Shown here: one piece after another, positions 1 to 5,808 of the stretch
Position numbering within the stretch: the first letter of the stretch is position 1
Layout of the letters: every line of letters begins with the position of its first letter
NCBI GenBank assembly: GCA_002305535.1
Contig: DBRE01000093.1
Location: 1 to 8,575 of the forward strand
DNA: 8,575 nucleotides
Direction: 5' to 3'
Origin: Syntrophomonas sp. UBA1376
GTDB taxonomy: Bacteria; Bacillota; Syntrophomonadia; Syntrophomonadales; Syntrophomonadaceae
Program-made: the position numbers and the translations under genes
Notes under the pieces: generated by a model
Told to the model about the DNA's origin: nothing
The model's input: only the letters and a program-made list of their open reading frames with translations
The model's database searches: none

Positions 1-200
1 GAAATAGCTCCCGCATAGACCATTACCTGTACCAAACCTAAAAACTCAGCCTGCAGTTGAAAATATAGACCGGCCACGCCCAGAAAGGACACCACTAAGG
101 CCAGGGCAGCATGAACGATATTCTTAAAAGCGACCACGCCCAATGCCCCCAATAAGGTTATGAGCCCCAGAATCATAAATACAAGATCATTCATGTTCAT
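1..200 (-). CDS. nuoJ: NADH-quinone oxidoreductase subunit J, N-terminal part (cut by window edge)
   Basis: The reverse strand encodes about 66 residues of a hydrophobic protein beginning MNMNDLVFMILGLITLLGAL, with two membrane helices and, close to the window edge, the segment EFLGLVQVMVYAGAI. That segment is the conserved NuoJ stretch of the third helix, where a pi-bulge is known in the family. NuoJ is one of the antiporter-module membrane subunits of complex I. Two ATGs compete (198-200 and 192-194). The upstream one is preferred because a GGAAGGGGG ribosome binding site ends 8 bases before it, against 14 for the other. The gene overlaps the 3' end of nuoI by 14 bases, which indicates translational coupling. 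The rest of the gene, and presumably nuoK, L, M and N, lie beyond position 1. Confidence 0.9.
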   Translation of the reverse strand, partial: MNMNDLVFMILGLITLLGALGVVAFKNIVHAALALVVSFLGVAGLYFQLQAEFLGLVQVMVYAGAI

Positions 201-918
201 GCTTTTCGCCCCCTTCCGTCTGACTCTGCCGCTGTTTCTTTTCTTTATTCACAAAGGCTACCGCTACCTTGCGAGCCTTGTCCTGATCATCAGCCATTAG
301 TTCCACCAATTTCTCAGCCTTACCGCGATCAGCTTGAAGAATGTCCGCCAGTATCTGGGCATCTTCCTCCCCTTCTACATAGCGGCTCAACAGTTTGACT
401 GGATTTTTATCCAGAGCCGTCATCAAAGCATCCATTTTCTTCTGCTTTTTCAGAGCCTCTTCAGTCAGGCCCGGATCTGGTTCATTGGCGTCCCCCGTAC
501 CAGGAGTACTGGTTCCCGGCGCTACCTGATCCATTTCCGGCGGGCGGTGATATACTTCCTTGATATCATCCCGATTATACTGGGATCGCTCAAAATCATG
601 GTCAAAATGCAGACAATGAGCAGGGCAACCCTCCACACACAGGTTACAAAACATGCAATACTGATGATCGATAGTATAAGAAAGGAGTTTCTTCTTCTTG
701 GTATTCTCGTCTCTGGCATCTTCCAGGCTCAAAACCCCATTTGGGCAGGTCTTGGAGCATATTCCACAGACAATACATTTCTCAAACTCTAGATACAGAT
801 GACCGCGATAGCGTTCGTACAGCTCCGGCATCTGTTCCGGATATTGAATGGTTCGCTTGCGCGAAAAGAAATGTTTGAGGGTAATGGCCATACCTTTTAA
901 TACACCTGTTCCGTACAT
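187..918 (-). CDS. nuoI: NADH-quinone oxidoreductase subunit I with long C-terminal extension
   Basis: This is the 8Fe ferredoxin-like subunit that carries clusters N6a and N6b and passes electrons to NuoB at the quinone end of complex I. Cluster 1 is bound by C48, C51, C54 and C58-P (EKCIVCGICSKTCP). Cluster 2 is bound by C88, C91, C94 and C98-P (YCMFCNLCVEGCP). The N-terminus (GVLKGMAITLKHFF) is the usual amphipathic NuoI helix. The start ATG has a strong AGGAGGGTGA site inside the 3' end of nuoH, with only 6 bases between the nuoH stop and this ATG. The protein has 243 residues, whereas NuoI is usually about 140-180. The conserved core ends near residue 125. It is followed by a P/G/T-rich linker (126-150), a charged helical stretch (151-230) containing two similar blocks with the pattern ADxxKAxK, and a Gln/Glu/His tail. 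The tail is not a known NuoI domain to me. Confidence 0.95.
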   Translation of the reverse strand: MYGTGVLKGMAITLKHFFSRKRTIQYPEQMPELYERYRGHLYLEFEKCIVCGICSKTCPNGVLSLEDARDENTKKKKLLSYTIDHQYCMFCNLCVEGCPAHCLHFDHDFERSQYNRDDIKEVYHRPPEMDQVAPGTSTPGTGDANEPDPGLTEEALKKQKKMDALMTALDKNPVKLLSRYVEGEEDAQILADILQADRGKAEKLVELMADDQDKARKVAVAFVNKEKKQRQSQTEGGEKHEHE

Positions 919-924
919 GCCTTA

Positions 925-1974
925 TCACCCTCCTAATCCTTTGAAAATGTACAGACCAAAACCGGTGGCAACGATATTAAACAAGCTGACCGGAATCAGT
1001 ACTTTCCAACTAAATGCCATCAAATGATCCATTCTGATACGGGGTAAAGTCCATTTTATCCACATGAATACAAACATGACCAACCAGGTTTTGATGATGA
1101 TCCACAGCCAGGAAGGCAGCCCCGGCCCCTGCCAGCCACCTAAAAATACGGTGGATGCTAAGGCGGAAACCGCTACCAGGTTCGTATATTCAGCCAGGAA
1201 AAACAGAGCATAGCGCATTCCTGAATATTCGGTATAGGCACCGGCGGTCAATTCCTGTTCGGCCTCAGGCATGTCAAAAGGCCCCCTATTTAATTCAGCG
1301 GTGGCCGCAATAAAATAGGTCAGGAAAGCTATAGGTTGTAAAATGATAAACCAGACATTACCCTGGGCCGCCACAATATCGGACAGTCTCAGTGACCCGG
1401 CGATCATCACTACGCCCATCAAAGACAGGGCTAAGGGGATTTCATAGCTTATCATCTGAGCTACTGAGCGCATAGCTCCTATCAACGACCACTTGTTATT
1501 GGAACTCCATCCCCCCATCAGCACAGCAATGGTAGACAAGGAACCCAGCGAAATGAAGAAAAATAATCCTACATTCAGATCCACCACCTGCATGTCCTTA
1601 CCAAGGGGGAGTACGATATACAGCATTACTGATACGGTCATGAACAATATCGGAGCTGTACGGAAAATCCAGCGGTCAGTTTTGCTAGGAATAATGTCTT
1701 CTTTGGTCAGCAGTTTAAGGGCATCAGCTATCGTTTGGAGAATTCCAAAAGGTCCCAAACGGTTCGGGCCAGGTCTTTCCTGAATAAAACCGGATACTTT
1801 TCTCTCCAGCCAAACCAGTATCGTAATATTAAAGAGGACAATGGCCACTACACCGAGAAACTGAACCAACAATAAAATGGCATCCGCCCAGGCTAACGGT
1901 ATTCCCCAGCCTTGTAGCAGCACGATAAACCAATCGGCTAGATCCACAAATATTGTCTCAATCTTTTGCATCAT
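925..1974 (-). CDS. nuoH: NADH-quinone oxidoreductase subunit H
   Basis: This is the membrane subunit that joins the peripheral arm to the proton-pumping arm and forms much of the quinone chamber. The 349 residues are of normal family length and strongly hydrophobic, fitting the expected eight helices. Diagnostic motifs are LERKVSGFIQERPGPNRLGP in the first cytoplasmic loop, AELNRGPFDMPEAEQELTAG, and EYSGMRYALFFLAEY; the acidic residues of these loops are the family's proton-coupling region. Two adjacent ATGs are possible (1972-1974 and 1969-1971). The AGGAG at 1980-1984 lies 5 bases from the first and 8 from the second, so the protein may begin one residue later. The gene follows nuoD directly after 27 bases, with no nuoE, F or G in between. 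Confidence 0.97.
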   Translation of the reverse strand: MMQKIETIFVDLADWFIVLLQGWGIPLAWADAILLLVQFLGVVAIVLFNITILVWLERKVSGFIQERPGPNRLGPFGILQTIADALKLLTKEDIIPSKTDRWIFRTAPILFMTVSVMLYIVLPLGKDMQVVDLNVGLFFFISLGSLSTIAVLMGGWSSNNKWSLIGAMRSVAQMISYEIPLALSLMGVVMIAGSLRLSDIVAAQGNVWFIILQPIAFLTYFIAATAELNRGPFDMPEAEQELTAGAYTEYSGMRYALFFLAEYTNLVAVSALASTVFLGGWQGPGLPSWLWIIIKTWLVMFVFMWIKWTLPRIRMDHLMAFSWKVLIPVSLFNIVATGFGLYIFKGLGG

Positions 1975-2001
1975 AACCTCTCCTACTCCCTTAAACCTGG
2001 C

Positions 2002-3102
2002 CTAGCGGTCTGCTTCGCCCAGAACCGGGTCCAAGGTGGCGATGTTAACAATAATATCCTGCAGTAACCCCCCTATGGAAATCAGGGGTAAAACCATGAG
2101 ATTAATAAAAGAAGGTGCTCGTACATGCAGACGATAGGGCTTTTCCCCACCATCACTGACAATGTAATAACCTAAGTCTCCTTTGGCACCTTCTATGCGA
2201 TGGTAAACCTCGCGGCCCTTCTCGGGTTTGAGAACCCGGGGCACTTTGGAGCGCACTGCACCTTCTGGCATTTGTTCCAGAGCTTGTTGAATGATGCTTC
2301 CGCTCTGGACGATTTCCTCTTTACGTACCATCAAACGATCCCAGGCATCCCCATTGCTGCCCACCGGCACCTTAAAATCAAAACGGTCATAAATACCATA
2401 GGGTTCGATCTTGCGAATATCGTAATTGACCCCGCAGGCTCTGAGATTGGGGCCGGTCACACCATAAGATAAAGCATCCTGGGCAGATAATTTACCAATG
2501 CCCTTGAGGCGGGCCTGTAAAATTTCATTGCCAAACAAAAGACCCTCATACTCTTTGATCATAGACGGTAGATCCTGTAGGAAACTGTGCACCGCCGGGA
2601 AAAACTCTTCCGGCAGTTCTTCAGCAATACCGCCGATACACATATAGGAAGACAATAGACGTTGACCGCTGGTCATTTCAAACATATCCATGATTCTTTC
2701 GCGGTCTCGCATGCAGTAAAGCAACCCGGTAGTGGCACCTATGTCTATGGCCATACTGCCTATACAAAGCTGATGGGAAGCAATGCGTGACAGTTCACCC
2801 ATGATCACCCGGATATATTCTGCCCGCTCAGGAACCTCTATATCAGCCAGTTTCTCCACGGCCTGTACATATCCCATCACCGAAAGATGAGTAGCCAGAT
2901 AATCCAGCCGGGCGGTATAAGGCACATACTGAGCATAGGTCCTGTTTTCAGCAATCTTTTCCACCGAGCGGTGCACATAGCCCAAATGTACTATAGCATC
3001 GGTTACCATTTCACCATCTAATACTGCTTCAACATGAAGTCCCCCATGAGCACTGGGATGCTGAGGCCCTATGTTGATAGTTAGTTGTTCAGTCTGCAGC
3101 AT
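2002..3102 (-). CDS. nuoD: NADH-quinone oxidoreductase subunit D (49 kDa type)
   Basis: NuoD is the peripheral subunit related to the large subunit of [NiFe] hydrogenases. Together with NuoB it forms the quinone reduction site. The 366 residues run from NIGPQHPSAHGG to the typical C-terminus LDPVLGEADR. His19 in the first motif and Tyr68 in RLDY match the spacing of the quinone-binding His/Tyr pair known from the Thermus enzyme. Other family blocks seen are LGYVHRSVEK, ELSRIASHQL and GATTGLLYCMRDRE. Hydrogenase nickel ligands are absent, as expected. Residue 64 is Ala in PYTARLDY, where I recall the family usually having Asp. The start ATG has an AGGGG site 7 bases upstream, and the gap after nuoC is 16 bases. 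The protein is separate from NuoC, unlike the fused NuoCD of enterobacteria. Confidence 0.97.
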   Translation of the reverse strand: MLQTEQLTINIGPQHPSAHGGLHVEAVLDGEMVTDAIVHLGYVHRSVEKIAENRTYAQYVPYTARLDYLATHLSVMGYVQAVEKLADIEVPERAEYIRVIMGELSRIASHQLCIGSMAIDIGATTGLLYCMRDRERIMDMFEMTSGQRLLSSYMCIGGIAEELPEEFFPAVHSFLQDLPSMIKEYEGLLFGNEILQARLKGIGKLSAQDALSYGVTGPNLRACGVNYDIRKIEPYGIYDRFDFKVPVGSNGDAWDRLMVRKEEIVQSGSIIQQALEQMPEGAVRSKVPRVLKPEKGREVYHRIEGAKGDLGYYIVSDGGEKPYRLHVRAPSFINLMVLPLISIGGLLQDIIVNIATLDPVLGEADR

Positions 3103-3118
3103 ACTTTCACCCCTTTAT

Positions 3119-3547
3119 TTAAAAGTCCTTGCGCAGGGGATGTCCTTCGAATTCATCAGGGAGCAAAATTCGTTTCAAATTAGGATGCCCTTCAAAACGA
3201 ATGCCCATCAAGTCAAACAGCTCTCGTTCCTGCCAATCAGCTGTAGGCCAAATAGTAATCGCTGAGGGTGCTGCCGGATTGTCGTGATCCAGATCAGCCT
3301 TAACCGCTAGTTTGCGATTATCAGGCATGGAATAAATATGATAAACCAATTCAAATCGATCCTTATAATCCACTGCGGTCAGATTGGCCAAATAATTAAA
3401 ACCATGTTCCCGGTTCAACTTTTGGAACAGTTCCGGCAGTATCGGGGCAGGTACTTTGATCATGTCAAAATACTTGTCTTCCAAAACCTCAACCTGATCG
3501 CCCCAGGTCTTCTGGATATCTTCCATAACAGTTTGCATTGTATTCAT
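3119..3547 (-). CDS. nuoC: NADH-quinone oxidoreductase subunit C (30 kDa type)
   Basis: This is a peripheral-arm structural subunit that packs against NuoD. The conserved C-terminal block is present: TADWQERELFDLMGIRFEGH followed by PNLKRILLPDEFEGHPLRKDF. It is short, about 142 residues, with no extra domains. Start choice: the open frame allows an ATG at 3554-3556 that overlaps the nuoB stop as ATGA, but AGGAG at 3557-3561 touches that ATG with no spacer. The ATG at 3545-3547, three codons later, has a 9-base spacer to the same site and is preferred. The protein therefore starts MNTMQTVMED. With the upstream ATG the end would be 3556. Confidence 0.95.
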   Translation of the reverse strand: MNTMQTVMEDIQKTWGDQVEVLEDKYFDMIKVPAPILPELFQKLNREHGFNYLANLTAVDYKDRFELVYHIYSMPDNRKLAVKADLDHDNPAAPSAITIWPTADWQERELFDLMGIRFEGHPNLKRILLPDEFEGHPLRKDF

Positions 3548-3552
3548 ACCAC

Positions 3553-4062
3553 TCATCTCCTGTGGGTGTATTGGCCAGAAGCAACTTTTTTCTTCAATTC
3601 CAACAATCCATGGAACAGTGCTTCCGGTCTAGGCGGGCAGCCCGGAACATATACATCGACTGGTAGTACCGTATCGCAACCGGGCAGTATACTATACCCA
3701 TCCTTAAAGGGCCCTCCACTGGTAGCACAGTTACCCATAGCTAAAACCCATTTGGGTTCCGGCATCTGTGCCCACACCCGTTCCAAAACAGGCTTCATTT
3801 TTAGAGTAACCGGTCCGGCTACAATGATGAGGTCAGCCTGTCGGGGAGAAGCCCGGAAAACTTCATAGCCATAGCGAGCGATATCAAAACGAGCCGCACT
3901 GGCCGCCAGCATTTCCATGGGACAGCAGTTGCACCCGTAGTTGAGCGGCCAAAACGACCAGGATCTGCCCCAGTCCCAGGCTTTTTCCAGCGTGGTAACC
4001 AGAATATTGTTTTTCTGCAGGACCTCGGTATCTCCCATGGCATTATCCTTTACTAGTGCCAT
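3553..4062 (-). CDS. nuoB: NADH-quinone oxidoreductase subunit B (PSST type)
   Basis: NuoB carries the terminal [4Fe-4S] cluster N2 that hands electrons to quinone. The chosen 169-residue form (start MALVKDNAMG) has the four family cysteines: the tandem pair C46-C47 (CCPMEML), C112 in AMGNCATSGGPF and C142 in VPGCPPRPEA. An additional Cys44 sits two residues before the pair (GCNCC), where a hydrophobic residue is common. The open frame extends to an ATG at 4092, but AGGAGG at 4073-4078 lies 10 bases upstream of the ATG at 4060-4062. The longer start would overlap nuoA by 40 bases and add only the atypical residues MVRMEGGGFG. The chosen start overlaps nuoA by 10 bases. Confidence 0.95.
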   Translation of the reverse strand: MALVKDNAMGDTEVLQKNNILVTTLEKAWDWGRSWSFWPLNYGCNCCPMEMLAASAARFDIARYGYEVFRASPRQADLIIVAGPVTLKMKPVLERVWAQMPEPKWVLAMGNCATSGGPFKDGYSILPGCDTVLPVDVYVPGCPPRPEALFHGLLELKKKVASGQYTHRR

Positions 4063-4418
4063 TCCAAAGCCCCCTCCTTCCATGCGTACCACAAGGCAAT
4101 TACGAGAATGGTAATAAAGATCAGCATTTCTACAAAAGCAAATAGCCCCAGCATCTGAAATTTTACCGCCCAGGGCAATAAGAACACCACTTCTATATCA
4201 AAGGCTAAAAATATCAGCGCATATAGAAAGTAGTTGGGTTTGAAACGTATCCAAGTTGGCCCGATGGTATCAACACCACATTCATAAGGAACCAGCTTTT
4301 TGTCGTCCGGGTCAACTTTGGGTTTGGCTCGCAACATCCAGGCGGCCACCATCGCTCCTACCGGAAAACATACCGTCAAAAGCAGGAAAATACCGATGGT
4401 AGCGGAGTGTGATAGCAT
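4053..4418 (-). CDS. nuoA: NADH-quinone oxidoreductase subunit A
   Basis: This is a small membrane subunit next to the quinone site, and the first gene of the operon. The 121 residues contain three hydrophobic helices (about 6-28, 62-84 and 89-113). The loop KKLVPYECGVDTIGPTWIRF carries the conserved Glu-Cys-Gly, and the second helix contains the typical LAFDIEVVFLLPWA with its Asp-Ile-Glu. A GGGAGGT ribosome binding site lies about 9 bases before the ATG. Upstream are a TATAAT box and a palindrome that probably control the whole operon. Confidence 0.96.
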   Translation of the reverse strand: MLSHSATIGIFLLLTVCFPVGAMVAAWMLRAKPKVDPDDKKLVPYECGVDTIGPTWIRFKPNYFLYALIFLAFDIEVVFLLPWAVKFQMLGLFAFVEMLIFITILVIALWYAWKEGALEWH

Positions 4419-4472
4419 CTCAACAGACCTCCCTTAACCAAAACTAGATATTTAAGCAATGTAGATTTCGGT

Positions 4473-4478
4473 ATTATA
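4473..4478 (-). promoter_or_regulatory. Probable -10 box of the nuo operon
   Basis: The reverse strand reads TATAAT exactly here, placing transcription start near 4466 and leaving a leader of about 48 bases before nuoA. No sequence close to TTGACA lies 16-18 bases upstream; that position falls in the palindrome at 4480-4500. The promoter would therefore be weak alone or depend on an activator. This is inferred from sequence only. Confidence 0.4.
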
Positions 4479-4479
4479 A

Positions 4480-4500
4480 ATGTTATTTTATAGATAACAT
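4480..4500. promoter_or_regulatory. Palindromic operator candidate next to the nuo -10 box
   Basis: Perfect 7-base arms ATGTTAT and ATAACAT are separated by 7 bases (TTTATAG). The element sits immediately upstream of the TATAAT box and covers the spacer and -35 region, a typical place for a repressor to block RNA polymerase. It is AT-rich and does not match the standard Rex, CcpA or Fur consensus well, so no regulator is named. Confidence 0.4.
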
Positions 4501-4618
4501 TTTTTCATAATAACAGATGAAGGGCGAAATGGGAATCGAGTTGGTCGTTATTCTTTGCACAATGGCGGGCTTTTCCCATTACTGATACATCCCTTACTAA
4601 GTCTGAGCTACGTCCGTG

Positions 4619-4638
4619 TTTGTGATTTTTATTACAAA
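4619..4638. promoter_or_regulatory. Rex-like or CRP/FNR-like operator candidate
   Basis: The 20 bases TTTGTGATTTTTATTACAAA form an inverted repeat with one mismatch between 8-base arms. The core TTGTGA-N6-TTACAA differs by one base from the outer half-sites of the Rex consensus (TTGTGAA-N4-TTCACAA). Its inner part TGTGA-N6-TTACA also resembles a CRP-type site. Rex senses the NADH/NAD+ ratio and often controls respiratory genes. The centre lies about 61 bases before the predicted start of the Nudix transcript and about 160 bases upstream of that of nuo. Confidence 0.35.
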
Positions 4639-4654
4639 TTCATTGTAGCCTATT

Positions 4655-4683
4655 TTGCTAGAATTAGGGACGGTTTTTAGTAT
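4655..4683 (+). promoter_or_regulatory. Possible promoter of the Nudix gene
   Basis: TTGCTA (4655-4660) and TAGTAT (4678-4683) are separated by 17 bases, in the orientation of the downstream Nudix gene. The matches to consensus are moderate, and the predicted leader is about 80 bases. The leader contains GGGGATAAATAA (4699-4710) facing TTATCTGTCCCC (4735-4746), which could fold with 10 of 12 pairs. The same bases may instead belong to a decayed REP-like element. Confidence 0.25.
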
Positions 4684-4768
4684 TAAATTTAACTATGAGG
4701 GGATAAATAATTCTTACATATGCCCCATAACTGTTATCTGTCCCCCTATCAGGAAGGTTTGATCAATT

Positions 4769-5278
4769 ATGAGTAAATACCAGTACTGTCCGCTCTGCAG
4801 TCACCCCCTGGAAGTCGGTTGGGTGGAATCCCGCCACCGCAGTTTTTGTCCGCACTGCCATTTTATTCACTACGAAAATCCCCTGCCCACTGTGGTCGCT
4901 CTCGGTTTGCTGGATGAGCAAGTATTGCTGATCAAAAGAGGTATGCCACCTCGCCAGGGATTATGGACTCTGCCTTCGGGATTCATTGAAAAAGGTGAGA
5001 GTCCCGAAAATGCCTGCCTGCGCGAATTACTGGAGGAAAGTGGCATGACCGGGAGTATCCAGCAACTCCTAGGAGCCTACCATGCTGATTCCGCCCTTTA
5101 TGGCGACCTCATAAGTTTGGTTTATTATGTCCAACTTCATCCCGGTCATCCGGTAGCAGGAGATGATGCCGCCGATGCAGCCCTGGTACCGATCAGCCAA
5201 GTCACGGATCTGGGTTTTGCATCCTTCAACCATGCCTTCCAGCAGTTTATGGCTAGTCGGAAGATCCGAGATTGCTGA
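4769..5278 (+). CDS. Nudix hydrolase with N-terminal zinc ribbon
   Basis: Nudix enzymes cleave nucleoside diphosphates linked to another group. This one has 169 residues. Residues 7-30 form a zinc ribbon, CPLC...CPHC, with C7, C10, C27 and C30. Residues 71-93 are a complete Nudix box (GFIEKGESPENACLRE then LLEESGM), matching GX5EX7REUXEEXGU with all catalytic acids present. The region before it (VVALGLLDEQVLLIKRG) is the usual first strand. The ribbon plus Nudix layout resembles NADH pyrophosphatase, but the protein is shorter than NudC and I do not see the NudC signature SQPWPFPxS, so ADP-ribose or another nucleotide is equally possible. AGGAAGG lies 11 bases before the ATG. The gene is divergent from the nuo operon, and the shared control region may link it to redox state, which is inference. 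Confidence 0.9.
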   Translation: MSKYQYCPLCSHPLEVGWVESRHRSFCPHCHFIHYENPLPTVVALGLLDEQVLLIKRGMPPRQGLWTLPSGFIEKGESPENACLRELLEESGMTGSIQQLLGAYHADSALYGDLISLVYYVQLHPGHPVAGDDAADAALVPISQVTDLGFASFNHAFQQFMASRKIRDC

Positions 5279-5313
5279 AAAATGGAGTTTTAGAGCATGA
5301 AAATAATGCACGT

Positions 5314-5348
5314 TAGAGATTGCCACGCGCTACGCGCTCGCAATGACA
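5314..5348. repeat. Small hairpin repeat element (ATTGC...GCAAT type)
   Basis: ATTGC (5319-5323) and GCAAT (5340-5344) flank an inner CGCG-CTA-CGCG stem, giving a GC-rich hairpin with a small bulge, followed by GACAG. The stretch resembles a kind of interspersed repeat I recall from several bacterial genomes (GAGATTGCC...GCTCGCAATGACA); this is recognition, not a search. It lies 40 bases after the Nudix stop and might act as a transcript end, but there is no T tract. Confidence 0.45.
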
Positions 5349-5398
5349 GCTTTCTTGTGTCATCGGCCGTTGCCTACAATACGCTAAATAGGACTAGT

Positions 5399-5479
5399 TG
5401 TCATTCTGAGATGAGATCGAAGAATCTTTACTGGTAACAGAGGAAAAGATCCTTCGGTAGTTCCTACCTCAGGATGACA
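5399..5479. repeat. Fold-back interspersed repeat, copy A
   Basis: This 81-base element begins TGTCATTCTGAG and ends CTCAGGATGACA, inverted ends of 12 bases with one mismatch. Internally GAAGAATCTTTACTGG faces AAGATCCTTCGG, so the whole unit can fold into a long imperfect hairpin. It has the form of a non-coding, MITE-like or REP-like element. It is one of three copies in this gap. Confidence 0.8.
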
Positions 5480-5544
5480 TGAAAAAGGAATCTTTCGGTA
5501 GAAGTGGCAGGTTAAAATGCAAGAGGAGCAAGATGTGGAAAAGG

Positions 5545-5624
5545 TGTCATTCTGAGACGAAGTCGAAGAATCTTTACTGCTAATAGAGGGAAGATCCTTC
5601 GGTCGTCACTCCCTCAGGATGACA
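5545..5624. repeat. Fold-back interspersed repeat, copy B
   Basis: This 80-base unit has the same ends as copy A (TGTCATTCTGAG and CTCAGGATGACA) and the same internal GTCGAAGAATCTTTACTG and AAGATCCTTCGGT. The middle differs from copy A. Flanking bases differ from those of the other copies, which suggests separate insertions rather than tandem duplication of a larger block. Confidence 0.8.
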
Positions 5625-5697
5625 TTTTAGATGTCGGGTTGTGTAATGCTCCTTTGGGGCGCAGGCAGAATGGCGGATCCCATCTGAAAGTTTGTCC

Positions 5698-5778
5698 TGT
5701 CACTCTGAGGCGCAGCCGAAGAGTCTTTACTGGGGCTTGAGGGCAAGATCCTCTGGTAGTTCCTACCTCAAGATGACA
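5698..5778. repeat. Fold-back interspersed repeat, copy C (more diverged)
   Basis: This 81-base unit starts TGTCACTCTGAG and ends CTCAAGATGACA, with internal CCGAAGAGTCTTTACTGG and AAGATCCTCTGG. It has more changes than A and B, including in the terminal arms, and is probably the oldest copy. Its GGTAGTTCCTACCTCA block is shared with copy A. Confidence 0.75.
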
Positions 5779-5808
5779 ATTTGTGTATCCTAAAAGACAA
5801 TTCTGTAC

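Noticed and set aside
334..792. 152-residue open frame on the plus strand opposite nuoI
   Set aside because: It is a shadow of the clearly conserved nuoI frame, with no ribosome binding site and no recognisable protein features.
3338..3868. 176-residue open frame on the plus strand across nuoC and nuoB
   Set aside because: Its translation mirrors two well-supported genes on the other strand and shows no domain or coherent composition.
4063..4092. N-terminal extension of nuoB starting at 4092
   Set aside because: The added residues lie within the ribosome binding site and spacer of the ATG at 4062, and would enlarge the overlap with nuoA to 40 bases.
4528..4580. AATGGGAA / TTCCCATT inverted repeat in the nuo-Nudix gap
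   Set aside because: Eight-base arms with a 37-base spacer are easily produced by chance, and there is no functional context.
5399..5778. CRISPR array
   Set aside because: The three repeats are 80-81 bases, imperfect and self-complementary along their length, and the spacers (65 and 73 bases) are longer than usual; there are no cas genes nearby.
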